Source: Vibrio brasiliensis LMG 20546
Lineage (GTDB): Bacteria; Pseudomonadota; Gammaproteobacteria; Enterobacterales; Vibrionaceae
DNA length: 64,000 nucleotides
NCBI RefSeq assembly: GCF_000189255.1
Contig: NZ_AEVS01000008.1
Coordinates: 62,001 to 126,000 of the forward strand
Direction of reading: 5' to 3'
Made by a program: the position numbers and the translations under genes. Shown here one piece after another: positions 16,488-25,184 of this stretch; position 1 is the first letter of the stretch; each line of letters begins with the position of its first letter. The notes below the pieces were generated by a model. That model was not told the origin of the DNA and made no database searches. It saw nothing but the letters and a program-made list of their open reading frames with translations.

Positions 16488-18008
16488 CTAATTGCTGGTG
16501 TACTTGTCGTTGATGTCTATCGCTACGTCGATATTGTCTAATAAAGTATCGACGACTTGAGCATCTAAATGGCTACCGCGACTACGCTTAAGCTCGTTAA
16601 TAACATCCTCGATTGGCCACGCTGGCTTGTAACAACGCTCATGAGTCAGCGCATCAAACACGTCTGCTACTGCGATGATCCGCGCTTCTATACTGATTTC
16701 TTCACCTTTTAGTCCCAACGGGTAACCGCTACCATCTACTTTCTCATGGTGCTGGTGGGCGATAGTGGCTGCAGTCTGTAGAATCTTTCTTTTCGAACCT
16801 GCAAGAATGTTATGACCAATTGCTGAGTGGTTCTTCATTATTTCCCACTCATCGGCCGTGAGCTTGCCTGGTTTGAGCAGGACAGAGTCGGGGATGGCAA
16901 TTTTACCTATGTCATGCATTGGCGCCGCTTGGCGTAATAGGTTGGCTCGCTCTTCTGAATAACCGAGCAGCAAACAGAGTTCGTAGCTTAGTTCAGCCAT
17001 TCTACGTACATGATTGCCCGCTTCTTGAGAACGAGACTCGACCACATCCCCGAGTCGATAGATGAGTTCACCTTGCGTATCAATGATCTCTTGGCTGAGC
17101 GACAGGTTTTCAAATGCTAGGCTGACACTATAGGAGAACAGAGTCAGTAACTGACTCTCCAACTCGGTAATTTTGCGAGCGCCCTTAAGGTAAAGTAGAC
17201 TAACGGCACCAGCACTGGTAGAAAAGTAGCCGACGAATATATCGCCATCAATAATACTCTCTTTCTTCTCAATCGCGCTGTTAAGGTACTGTTTTACGGT
17301 AGGGTCGAGCTCATCCTGTTTATCGCCAATTTGAGCCAGTATTTTGTACTGGTTGTTTGATTGGCATAAGGTGGTTAAACCTCGCACCGATACCAGCATA
17401 CTCTGATCGTTCATACGCAGTAATGACAAAACTTGCTGCAGTATTCCACTGGAAAAGGTTTGTAGCGTATGCTGACGGAAGATCACTGAGGTTGATTGAA
17501 TGACACGTTCAAGCCCCATTCGATAGTTTGTCTCTAGTTGCTTGGCATTTTCAATTTTTACAATGTCGCGGTAGGAACGAATGGCGGTTAATACGGTAGT
17601 GAACAGCTTCTGGCTGGTGAGTTCAGTTTTTTCTTTGTAATCATTGATGTCGTAATCAGCGACAACGGATTGTTCCGGTGCCTGACCTGGCTGACCAGTT
17701 CGTAATACGATACGTGTTTTGTGATTGCCTAAATCTTGTCGCGTCCAGCGCGCGACTTCCAGACCAGCGTCATCTGTTTCCATCACCACATCGAGAAAGA
17801 TCAAAGCAATATCATCGAACGTTGACAGCTTTTCCTTAGCTTCTGCGCCGGAATAGGCATGAATAAATTCTAATGGTCTGTCATCAAGTTTAAATCGCTT
17901 AAGTACAAGTACTGTCACCTGATGAATATCGGCGTCATCGTCAACAATCAATACTTTCCAAGGAGGTAGGCTGGGCTCGTCCATCTCCCTAAGTAGTTCT
18001 AGTGGCAT
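16488..18008 (-). CDS. Response regulator with REC, DUF3369 and HD-GYP domains
   Basis: A 506-residue regulator. An N-terminal receiver domain (VLIVDDDADIHQV, phosphoacceptor Asp in LIFLDVVMET, conserved Lys in DYKEK) is followed by a DUF3369 sensor region (about 150-300) and a C-terminal HD-GYP domain with MHDIGKIAIPDSVLLKPGKL, HHEKVDGSGYP and IIAVADVFDALT. The HD and GYP residues are intact (GSGYP), so c-di-GMP hydrolysis is expected. It lies 98 bases downstream of a large sensor kinase gene on the same strand, its likely partner, as in the equivalent V. cholerae pair. Confidence 0.9.
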   Translation of the reverse strand: MPLELLREMDEPSLPPWKVLIVDDDADIHQVTVLVLKRFKLDDRPLEFIHAYSGAEAKEKLSTFDDIALIFLDVVMETDDAGLEVARWTRQDLGNHKTRIVLRTGQPGQAPEQSVVADYDINDYKEKTELTSQKLFTTVLTAIRSYRDIVKIENAKQLETNYRMGLERVIQSTSVIFRQHTLQTFSSGILQQVLSLLRMNDQSMLVSVRGLTTLCQSNNQYKILAQIGDKQDELDPTVKQYLNSAIEKKESIIDGDIFVGYFSTSAGAVSLLYLKGARKITELESQLLTLFSYSVSLAFENLSLSQEIIDTQGELIYRLGDVVESRSQEAGNHVRRMAELSYELCLLLGYSEERANLLRQAAPMHDIGKIAIPDSVLLKPGKLTADEWEIMKNHSAIGHNILAGSKRKILQTAATIAHQHHEKVDGSGYPLGLKGEEISIEARIIAVADVFDALTHERCYKPAWPIEDVINELKRSRGSHLDAQVVDTLLDNIDVAIDINDKYTSN

Positions 18009-18106
18009 GTCTGCTCCCTTACTCGTTCAAAAGTACCATGCGCTTATAATTTTTATTTCTCTCTATTGGGTATAGGCAACAATAGGGCCAAATACAAGTA
18101 AGGTGT

Positions 18107-20929
18107 TTACTGTGCGCTTGAAGCATCTTTTGGGAAATCAATGGTATAGCGTAGACCTTTACCCAACGCGGTTTCGACGCTGACCTTGCCATTCAGCTTA
18201 CGTGTGATTAGGTTATGAATAAGATGGGTACCAAGGCCACTGCCTCCTTGATTGCGTTTGGTGGTAAAGAAAGGATCAAATAGCTTTTTCGCGTCTTCTT
18301 CATTAAGTCCTTTGCCATCATCCGAAAAGACTAAGCGAATGTCTTGTTCCAACTCTTCGATTTGCAACTCAATATTTCCCTGTTGTTGTTCGTCAAAGGC
18401 GTGAAGAAGACTGTTCATAATTAAGTTGGTAATGACTTGCGCCAGTGTACCGGCGTATAAGTGACATTTGATTTCCTCTGGGCAACTAACCGTGATTTGA
18501 TGGGGAGAGTTCTTAAGTCTTGGTCTCATGGAGATCAAGATTTCATCCAAATAGTGCTTGAGGTTTAGTTCGCGCAATTCGTCCGATGACTGGTCTACAG
18601 CAATCTGTTTAAAGCTTCGAACCAGTTCAGAAGCGCGTTGGTTGTTGTTATGAATGATTGACGCCGATTCATCGCATATATCCAAAAACTCCAATAGACC
18701 TTTTTCACTGAGTTGATTACTTTCAAAATCTTGTTTCAGTTGAGTCACTTCATGTTGAAGGTTGGACGATGCGGTCACACAGATACCAATCGGAGTATTG
18801 ACCTCATGAGCGATGCCTGCGACCAGCATGCCTAATGAAGCCTGTTTTTCTTTTTCCACTAACTGGCTTTGTGTTTCTTGTAACTTGGTCATTGCACACT
18901 GTAGCTCATTGGTTCTGGCTTCAACTTGTGATTCCAATTGCTCGCTGTATTGTTTGACCAGAGCTTGCTTCTTCTGAGCATAGTTCAACTGTTGTCTTAG
19001 TTGGGTCGGACTGATTTTGAATTCGGATAGTAGCTGACTGTAAGCTTGTTCCAGCGCTTGCGACTCTTGTTGACTAAACAGGCCAGAGTCGTCAATCAAA
19101 GCATGCGCCATAGCTGCGCCCGTTGCACCGCTGAGTTGACGTTCGGCGGTTTTTGCTAAGTTTGCCAGCTCCAGAGTAGTGATATGGGTTTGGTCGGTTA
19201 ACTTGGCTTCTGTCAGTATCAACTCGACTTTTTCACTCCCAGCGCTTCCTTTAAAGTATTGATCAAACAGCGACGTTAAGATGTCAACTTTCGGCGGCAG
19301 TGCGATCTCTGCAGGCAGGTCAAGGGTTTGCTCTTGCTCCGAATCGCCCTGTGTCATGGTGTCGATGATTTCTGCGTTGTATCGGGCTTCCTGAGGTGTC
19401 TCTTTAGTTAATACACTGGCAAATACCAATCCAGATACATTGGCAATCAATGACCAAAAAGCACCGTGGCTATTGTTGTTCATCATTGAGCCAAACAGGT
19501 GTTCTGGGTGAAGCCATTGAAGCCCCCACGGCCCCGCGTCGAGCAGGCTTGCATCAACCCAGCCACTTTTCATTAAAGAGGGGATAAACAGGCAATAAGC
19601 CCAAACTGCAAAGCCACAGGATAAGCCGATGATGGCCCCTTTAGCGTTGACATCTCGCCAATAGAGTCCGGCCAGAACGAGTGGCAGAAATTGTAGTACA
19701 GCGCAGAAAGAGATCATGCCCATATTGGCTAACAAATGGGAGTCGCCGAGAAACAGATAAAATGCCTGCCCGGCAGAGAAGACCATAAATACACCGAGCC
19801 AGCGTATTTGCAGCAGGTAGCGACCAAACTTACGTTGTGGGAAGGTTTGGCGCAGTAAAGGGAGGGCAATATGGTTACAAAACATGGTGGCCAATGTCAT
19901 TCCCGACACCATTAGCATTGCCATCGCAGCTGAAAAACCGCCAATGAATACCAACAGTGTAAGGGCGAATTGTTGTTGTGAGAGAGGCAACGCCAGCATA
20001 TAGGTGTCGGGTTTGTCTGGGCCGAGAGTGAGTATTCCTGCGGCTGCAATCGGCATAACAAACATGGTCATGAGTAACAGATAAACGGGCAGTTTCCATT
20101 GTGCCTGCTTTATGTATTGGCTCGATGGATTTTCGACCACCACGACGTGGAACTGTCTGGGCAACATAAAGAACGCCGAGCCTGCGAGTAGCAAATAGCT
20201 TGTCCAGGTCATGATGCTGGGGATTTGCGTCATGGCAGACGCAGCTTGAGGTTCTTGGTCGGTCAACTGGGTGAAAATTTCCGCTGGTGAGTCAAACATG
20301 AAAAAGCAAACAAAGATCCCGGCGCACAGCATGGCAATCAGCTTAACTACCCCCTCACATGCCAGTGCCAGCATCATACCTGGGTGACGTTCAGTCGGGT
20401 CTATATGGCGAATACCAAAAATTATCGTGAACAGAGCAACGCCAAGCCAGATAACCCAGGTAATGACGGCATCTATCGTATTGGTCTGCATGACGACAGA
20501 AATGGTGCTGTTGATAGATTTCAACTGCAAGGCCAGATAAGGGACGATGCCAATCATTGCCACAACGGTAGTCAAAGCCGCTAGGGATAAACTTCGATTG
20601 AACCTGGCGGATAAGAAGTCTGCAATGCTGTTGACATGATAAGCGTCCTTAATCAGCAAAATCCTTTGCATCAAGGGCCACATCACCAACATTAGCAGTG
20701 TTGGCCCCAGGTAGACTGCATAGACGAGAATACCGGTACGTGATGCGAGCCCGACGCTGCCGTAAAAAGTCCAGCTCGTACAGTACACCGCAATAGACAG
20801 GATATAGACCGTTGAGCTGGAAGAGATTCGTTTAGCCAGTGAACCGCCAGACTCAGCCCAGTTGGCGATGAGGTACAGGATGCCAATATAACCAATGATG
20901 ATGAATGCAAGAGTGGTCGTTCCAAACAT
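18107..20929 (-). CDS. Sensor histidine kinase with sodium:solute symporter domain
   Basis: A 940-residue membrane kinase. The first 520 residues form an SSF-type transporter domain of about 13 helices (AVYCTSWTFYGSVGLASRTG, IADFLSARFNRS, FIGGFSAAMAMLMVSGMTLATM). A linker and coiled coil (QYSEQLESQVEARTNELQ) lead to the kinase: H-box SLGMLVAGIAHEVNTPIG, N-box NLIMNSLLHAF, G boxes DDGKGL and GGSGLGTHL. This is the CbrA-like architecture, where the transporter part is thought to sense or carry a nutrient. The partner is most likely the REC/HD-GYP gene downstream. A 58-aa membrane peptide gene ends four bases upstream. Confidence 0.9.
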   Translation of the reverse strand: MFGTTTLAFIIIGYIGILYLIANWAESGGSLAKRISSSSTVYILSIAVYCTSWTFYGSVGLASRTGILVYAVYLGPTLLMLVMWPLMQRILLIKDAYHVNSIADFLSARFNRSLSLAALTTVVAMIGIVPYLALQLKSINSTISVVMQTNTIDAVITWVIWLGVALFTIIFGIRHIDPTERHPGMMLALACEGVVKLIAMLCAGIFVCFFMFDSPAEIFTQLTDQEPQAASAMTQIPSIMTWTSYLLLAGSAFFMLPRQFHVVVVENPSSQYIKQAQWKLPVYLLLMTMFVMPIAAAGILTLGPDKPDTYMLALPLSQQQFALTLLVFIGGFSAAMAMLMVSGMTLATMFCNHIALPLLRQTFPQRKFGRYLLQIRWLGVFMVFSAGQAFYLFLGDSHLLANMGMISFCAVLQFLPLVLAGLYWRDVNAKGAIIGLSCGFAVWAYCLFIPSLMKSGWVDASLLDAGPWGLQWLHPEHLFGSMMNNNSHGAFWSLIANVSGLVFASVLTKETPQEARYNAEIIDTMTQGDSEQEQTLDLPAEIALPPKVDILTSLFDQYFKGSAGSEKVELILTEAKLTDQTHITTLELANLAKTAERQLSGATGAAMAHALIDDSGLFSQQESQALEQAYSQLLSEFKISPTQLRQQLNYAQKKQALVKQYSEQLESQVEARTNELQCAMTKLQETQSQLVEKEKQASLGMLVAGIAHEVNTPIGICVTASSNLQHEVTQLKQDFESNQLSEKGLLEFLDICDESASIIHNNNQRASELVRSFKQIAVDQSSDELRELNLKHYLDEILISMRPRLKNSPHQITVSCPEEIKCHLYAGTLAQVITNLIMNSLLHAFDEQQQGNIELQIEELEQDIRLVFSDDGKGLNEEDAKKLFDPFFTTKRNQGGSGLGTHLIHNLITRKLNGKVSVETALGKGLRYTIDFPKDASSAQ

Positions 20930-20933
20930 AGGT

Positions 20934-21110
20934 TTACCTGGCGAGAATCACTAGCACGACAATGAGGGTTAGCCAAATCAATAACACGCTGATGGTGATT
21001 GAAGTCAAGGAGAACGGGGTGCTCAGCATCGAAGGCCAGGCGACAAGGATGAGCGCAAGTAGGAGTAATACCAGTCGAACAGCGGTCTGTTTGGTGGTTG
21101 TGGTTTGCAT
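20934..21110 (-). CDS. 58-aa two-helix membrane peptide in the SSF-kinase operon
   Basis: On the minus strand an ATG at 21110 opens a 58-codon frame ending with TAA at 20934, four bases before the kinase ATG. The product has two predicted membrane segments (VRLVLLLLALILVAW at about 12-26 and ITISVLLIWLTLIVVLVIL at 38-56) joined by a short polar turn. Position and spacing indicate translational coupling with the kinase. Small two-helix subunits accompany several SSF transporters, so it may be a kinase or transporter subunit; that is inference. Confidence 0.65.
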   Translation of the reverse strand: MQTTTTKQTAVRLVLLLLALILVAWPSMLSTPFSLTSITISVLLIWLTLIVVLVILAR

Positions 21111-21216
21111 GTCCCTTTACCTGATGGATTTACTCATACAAGCATAGAACATCGGCAAAAAGTTTAGTGATTAGTTAGTGCTTCTAAGTGGAGTGCAAGG
21201 TGAGGGTAAGGTTAGC

Positions 21217-21244
21217 AAGGGGTAAGCAGCATGGCTTACCCCTT
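21217..21244 (-). terminator. Hairpin after the AGCS symporter gene
   Basis: AAGGGGTAAGC and GCTTACCCCTT form a perfect 11-bp stem with a six-base loop, 17 bases beyond the symporter stop. It lacks a strong T run, so it may be partly Rho-independent or serve to protect the 3' end. Confidence 0.65.
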
Positions 21245-21260
21245 GTAAAATGAAAGGCGA

Positions 21261-22634
21261 TTAAGCAAGGTGTTGGTTTTTTTGTACCATGCTCACTGCC
21301 GAATCAAAGTAGCGTTTTGTCTCTTCTATAACCACCTGACGTAGTGCAATCAAACCGATTAGGTTCGGAATAGCCATCAGACCATTAACGATATCAGCGA
21401 TAATCCAGATCATGTCGAGGTGTAGGAAAGCACCTGAAGCAACCAGACAGACGAAAATCATCTTGTAAGGCAAGACAGCTTTAGTACCAAATAAGTACAC
21501 CACACAGCGCTCACCATAGTAGTTCCAGCCAAGAATCGTAGTGAAGGCAAAGAACATCAAACCGATCGATACCATCATTGGGCCGAATGTCTGTGAGTCT
21601 AAACCTACTGCAAAAGCGTGCGTGGTCATTGCAGCACCTGCAAAATCGCTTTGCCATGCGCCGGTTAGGATCAGCGCAAGACCTGTCATAGTACAGATGA
21701 TGATGGTATCGAAGAAGGTACCTGTCATTGAGATCAGGCCTTGCTTGACACATGAGTCAGTTTTCGCAGCTGCCGCGGCCATTGGAGCACTACCGAGGCC
21801 GGATTCGTTAGAGAATACACCGCGCGCAATACCTGATTGAATGGCTAGCATGATACTTGCGCCGAGGAAGCCACCCGTTGCTGCTGTTGAAGTGAAAGCA
21901 GAAACAAGTACCAGTTCAACCGCATCAAGTAACTTGTCTGCGTTCATAATAATGACGCTTAAACAAGCCAGCACATAGAACACAGCCATTGCCGGTACGA
22001 CTTTACCTGCAACGTTAGCGATTGACTTAATACCGCCAAGAGTTACGAAGGCAACCAACAGAGTCAGTGCGCTAGCAGAGAGCTCGCGAGAAACACCAAA
22101 TGACAGTTCGCTGGCATCAAGAATCGCGTTGACCTGCGGGAAGGTACCAATACCGAAACAGGCTACACCCAGAGCAAATACAGCAAACATGATTGCCAGT
22201 GCTTTAGAGCCGACACCGTATTGCAGGTAGTACATAGGGCCACCGATCATCTGACCTTTGTCATCTGTCTGGCGGTATTTAACGGCAAGCAGACACTCGG
22301 CGTATTTGGTCGCCATGCCAAATAAGGCAGCAAGCCACATCCAGAATAGGGCACCAGGGCCACCAAGTTTAATTGCTGTCGCTACGCCGACGATGTTACC
22401 AGTACCGATAGTTGCTGATAGTGCTGTACATAAGGCAGCAAAACTAGAGACGTCGCCCTGTTTGCCAGAGTCATCTTTGCTAAATACGAGTTTTAACGCT
22501 GTTGGTAGGTGTCGAAACTGTAGTAAGCCGAGGCGAAAAGTGAAGTAGACACCAGTACCGACCAATAGGATTAGAAGTGGCGGTCCCCAGACAAAGTTGT
22601 CGATTGTTTTTAGTAAAGATTGAAGGTTATCCAT
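21261..22634 (-). CDS. Sodium:alanine/glycine symporter (AGCS family)
   Basis: A 457-residue inner-membrane sodium symporter with about eleven helices. AGCS family landmarks are clear: WGPPLLILLVGTGVYFTFRLG, ALSATIGTGNIVGVATAI, GGPGALFWMWLAALFGMATKYAE, GGPMYYLQYG, SNESGLGSAPMAAAAA and FTTILGWNYYGERC. It takes up alanine and/or glycine. The mRNA leader carries a tandem glycine riboswitch, which makes glycine the probable substrate or signal. The ATG is preceded by AAGGGGAAATC. Its hairpin terminator is at 21217-21244. Confidence 0.92.
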   Translation of the reverse strand: MDNLQSLLKTIDNFVWGPPLLILLVGTGVYFTFRLGLLQFRHLPTALKLVFSKDDSGKQGDVSSFAALCTALSATIGTGNIVGVATAIKLGGPGALFWMWLAALFGMATKYAECLLAVKYRQTDDKGQMIGGPMYYLQYGVGSKALAIMFAVFALGVACFGIGTFPQVNAILDASELSFGVSRELSASALTLLVAFVTLGGIKSIANVAGKVVPAMAVFYVLACLSVIIMNADKLLDAVELVLVSAFTSTAATGGFLGASIMLAIQSGIARGVFSNESGLGSAPMAAAAAKTDSCVKQGLISMTGTFFDTIIICTMTGLALILTGAWQSDFAGAAMTTHAFAVGLDSQTFGPMMVSIGLMFFAFTTILGWNYYGERCVVYLFGTKAVLPYKMIFVCLVASGAFLHLDMIWIIADIVNGLMAIPNLIGLIALRQVVIEETKRYFDSAVSMVQKNQHLA

Positions 22635-22748
22635 GATTTCCCCTTAAGTGATAATGCTTATTTAAGGAGAAGAGGGAAAGCACAGAGATCAGGGATCTCT
22701 GGTTAGCTACAGGCAGAAACGCGACGTAGCAGGTTAGATCTTTCCACT

Positions 22749-22945
22749 CCTCTGTCCTTTTGCCTGAGAGTTTCACTTTACTTTGGTAAAGCTTGCTCCT
22801 TCGGCGACCGATTTAACGGTTCTCTCCAGAGGTTCCTCCAACTACAGTCCACGCTACCTAAATAGCACCTGAAAGATTTACTTCTTCGGTAGGTTATCCT
22901 TTTCAAATGTTAACATTTGGTAAATAACCACTCTCCTGCAGTCTT
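22749..22945 (-). promoter_or_regulatory. Tandem glycine riboswitch (two aptamers)
   Basis: Read on the minus strand. Aptamer 1 (about 22941-22841) has P1 ACTGCAG/CTGTAGT, GGAGAG, then ACCGAAGAAGTAAATCTTTC and AGG. Aptamer 2 (about 22832-22749) has P1 CCTCTG/CAGAGG, TGGAGAG, GCCGAAGGAGCAAGC and CTCTCAGGCAAAAGGACAGA. These match the conserved cores of the Vibrio VCI-II glycine riboswitch. The last stem ends 115 bases before the AGCS start. Aptamer 1 has an extra short hairpin (GCTA/TAGC at 22853-22866) between CAGG and GGAC. A further hairpin (CAGAGATC/GATCTCTG) lies between the switch and the gene and may be part of the expression platform. Confidence 0.92.
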
Positions 22946-23259
22946 CATCGGAACAATTGCTCGAACTTCGAGCAAAAGTTGGTCGATAGCACTGATTGCT
23001 GTCGACGTGTGAACTCTATCATTATTTTGATGTAATTCAATAACAAATTTACATGTTTAATTAGAAATATCAGGTGCTAATCAATGAGGGTCATATATGT
23101 TTCACTGTGTCATATTGACACTTTTATTTTCGAGTCTTAATGACATGTTTTCGAAGGTGATATGTTTCTATCTTTATGATTTTTAACAAATAAAAATATT
23201 GGCAAGAGAAATGCAATGTAATAGGAAAACGACAATGAAATGATCACAGTGAGGTCAAT
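22946..23259. other. Intergenic region upstream of the riboswitch
   Basis: Holds the promoter of the riboswitch transcript (leftwards) and that of the small membrane protein gene (rightwards). The dyad TTGCTCGAA/TTCGAGCAA at about 22958-22976 lies just upstream of aptamer 1. No ORF was found. Confidence 0.45.
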
Positions 23260-23502
23260 ATGTTTGCTCAACCAACTCAAATGATGTTTAAAAAATTACT
23301 AACTTTTTCTAACGTTGCTCTAGTGGTGACTTTTTTGGCACTGGTATTCAGTGTTTTGATTTCTTACCCGTATGCAGAACAGTTCAGCTTAAACCAGCAA
23401 ATCGCGGCGCATATTAGCACCATAGTGATAGCTGCATTGTTAAAAGTAAGTTACGTAACCCGCTGTCTGGCGCAGTACAATCTGGGAATGGAAGTGAGAT
23501 AG
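23260..23502 (+). CDS. Small two-helix membrane protein, unknown
   Basis: An 80-residue protein with two hydrophobic segments, VALVVTFLALVFSVLISYPYA (about 24-44) and ISTIVIAALLKVSYV (about 55-70). A ribosome site (GTGAGG) precedes the ATG. I do not recognise a named domain. It lies between the glycine-riboswitch region and YggL, and shares a hairpin with the latter. Codon use looks ordinary for the window. Function unknown. Confidence 0.65.
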   Translation: MFAQPTQMMFKKLLTFSNVALVVTFLALVFSVLISYPYAEQFSLNQQIAAHISTIVIAALLKVSYVTRCLAQYNLGMEVR

Positions 23503-23510
23503 GGTAAACA

Positions 23511-23536
23511 AAATAGCGCCGGAAACGGCGCTATTG
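23511..23536 (-). terminator. Bidirectional hairpin terminator
   Basis: AATAGCGCC, a six-base loop and GGCGCTATT lie between the convergent membrane-protein and yggL genes. On the minus strand it is followed by TTGTTT. Confidence 0.75.
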
Positions 23537-23542
23537 AAGAGT

Positions 23543-23881
23543 TTAGAAGTAGTTGGCGTCTACTAGTTCACTAACTTGAACCGATTTCACTTCTTCACGT
23601 GCTTCAAGCCATGCTACAACTTGTGCCTGCTGCTCTTCAGTGGCATCAGCGTAACGTTGGTTACAACATAGGAAACCTTCAAACAGTTCCAGACCGCCGC
23701 CGCCAAAGCAAAGACCCAGACCATCGATGTAATCGATGAAGTCATCGACAAATACATCGTAACGATCAAAATCATTGATGGTCGTTTCGCAGCTTAGTTC
23801 AAAACCTTTCATCGCAAACTCACCTAAGAAAAGCTTCTTCTGGATGCGACGTTTTTTATTGTCTACTTTGTATGGTTTCAT
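23543..23881 (-). CDS. yggL: YggL family 50S ribosome-binding protein
   Basis: A 112-residue YggL/DUF469 protein. The family pattern is NKKRRIQKKLFLGEFA, CETTINDFDRYDVFVDDFIDYIDGLGLCFGGGG and a polar C-terminal helix (EEQQAQVVAWLEAREEV). In most bacteria yggL sits next to trmB/mutY; here it stands alone. YggL has been reported as associated with the 50S subunit. The usual length of about 108 residues agrees. Confidence 0.88.
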   Translation of the reverse strand: MKPYKVDNKKRRIQKKLFLGEFAMKGFELSCETTINDFDRYDVFVDDFIDYIDGLGLCFGGGGLELFEGFLCCNQRYADATEEQQAQVVAWLEAREEVKSVQVSELVDANYF

Positions 23882-24124
23882 TATTTCAGTCCCATGGTTT
23901 CATTACGGCTCTTTATACCTCATTCTATTCTTCTCACCAAATAAAATACTGAACTATCATAGGAAATGACGGCTTTTTATCCAGCCAAAGTCAGTTAGTA
24001 TTTAAAGTAACCAATTGAATCAATTTATTTAATGCTGTTAGACACTAAAACAACCTGGCTCTGACCATTTGAGTGCAAAAAGTGGTATAAAGTAGTCAGT
24101 ATAGGGTCTGCCTAAGGAGAGGTT

Positions 24125-24283
24125 ATGACAAGGTTACTTGCCATTGCGTTTTTGATTGCCATTGCGTTTGTACTGATCCGTTATCGTACGAGCGAAAAGT
24201 TGCAGAAGTACGTCGTGATAACATTGGTTTCCAGTTTCATTATCTATACGGCGACACTCATGGTTACGGAACTAATTCGCTAG
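24125..24283 (+). CDS. 52-aa two-helix membrane peptide
   Basis: ATG 24125 with a strong ribosome site (AAGGAGAGGTT) opens a 52-codon frame ending TAG 24281-24283. It encodes two hydrophobic helices (LLAIAFLIAIAFVLI and VVITLVSSFIIYTATLMV) separated by a charged turn RYRTSEKLQKY. The stop is 16 bases before the next gene, so they are likely one operon. Too small for family assignment; the ribosome site and clean hydrophobic pattern support a real gene. Confidence 0.65.
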   Translation: MTRLLAIAFLIAIAFVLIRYRTSEKLQKYVVITLVSSFIIYTATLMVTELIR

Positions 24284-24299
24284 GCTTTAGGAGCAATAA

Positions 24300-25034
24300 G
24301 TGAACGAACAAAACGATATACAAGAGAACGATGACGTAGTTGTGATTGAGGAGCGAGACAAGCGCACTCATCTCTATATTCTCATCGCTGGTATCCTTGG
24401 ATTGGCGTTAGGTGGCTTGATTGGTTCCACACTGACTGCCCAGAAGTGGGAGTCGACCTACCAGGATCTTGAACAGCAATATCAAACCTTAGTCACTGAT
24501 AAGAAGCAGATGGCGACTCAAGTAGAGCAGAGAGTGGCTAAAGTTGACGATGAAGTGGCAGAGAAACTTCAGCTCGCTATGCAGGCCCAGCAACAAGAGC
24601 ACCAAGGGGCAATCGACGATCTCCAGCAACAAATCAAAGAGCTGGAAAAAGTGAATATGTCGCTGGAAGAGCAGGTTGCTGAACAGAAACAGCAGATCTC
24701 TACGGTTAATAATCAGAACAACAAGCTCAACAGACAGGCTGACATGCAAGCGACAATGTTTGAACGTTCTCGCGAGTTGTTCCAGCAAGAGCTGAAAGTA
24801 TCTCAGGAGCTCGAAGCGCTCGAAAAAGAACGTGAGGAGTTGGCTCCTAAGATTGTTGCACTGAAAAAGCAATGTGACATCTATTTAGAAGGGACGTCAT
24901 GGGATGCGAAATCGGATGCTTGTGATAAACAAGATGAAGCCCAGTCGCGAATGAGTCAGGTTGAACAAATGATCCGTGTCCATCAGATGGACCTCAAGCA
25001 AATGAAAGCCTTATCGCAAGAACTTGGACTTTAA
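24300..25034 (+). CDS. Membrane-anchored coiled-coil protein
   Basis: A 244-residue protein starting with GTG (TAGGAGCAATAA before it). A charged cytosolic N-terminus precedes one membrane segment (LYILIAGILGLALGGLIGSTL, about 26-46); the rest is nearly all long coiled coil rich in Gln, Glu and Lys (residues 55-180) with a C-terminal two-cysteine stretch (KKQCDIYLEGTSWDAKSDACDKQ). The cysteines could form a disulfide in the periplasm. No enzymatic motif is visible. It is probably cotranscribed with the 52-aa membrane peptide upstream. A structural or envelope-associated role is the most that can be inferred. Confidence 0.75.
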   Translation: MNEQNDIQENDDVVVIEERDKRTHLYILIAGILGLALGGLIGSTLTAQKWESTYQDLEQQYQTLVTDKKQMATQVEQRVAKVDDEVAEKLQLAMQAQQQEHQGAIDDLQQQIKELEKVNMSLEEQVAEQKQQISTVNNQNNKLNRQADMQATMFERSRELFQQELKVSQELEALEKEREELAPKIVALKKQCDIYLEGTSWDAKSDACDKQDEAQSRMSQVEQMIRVHQMDLKQMKALSQELGL

Positions 25035-25054
25035 ACATTTCGCTTCGGACTTAC

Positions 25055-25083
25055 AAAAAACGCCTCTATTTAGAGGCGTTTTT
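25055..25083 (+). terminator. Terminator after the coiled-coil protein gene
   Basis: AAAACGCCTCTA-TT-TAGAGGCGTTTT: a perfect 12-bp stem with A run before and T run after. Confidence 0.92.
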
Positions 25084-25184
25084 GTATCTGTCTCAGTATA
25101 GAGGCAGGATTCTCATAACTTATGACCCGAATTGCAGAAAATGCGCTACGTTTAAAGTAATTGCTAGGGAAAGTAAGGCTAAGG

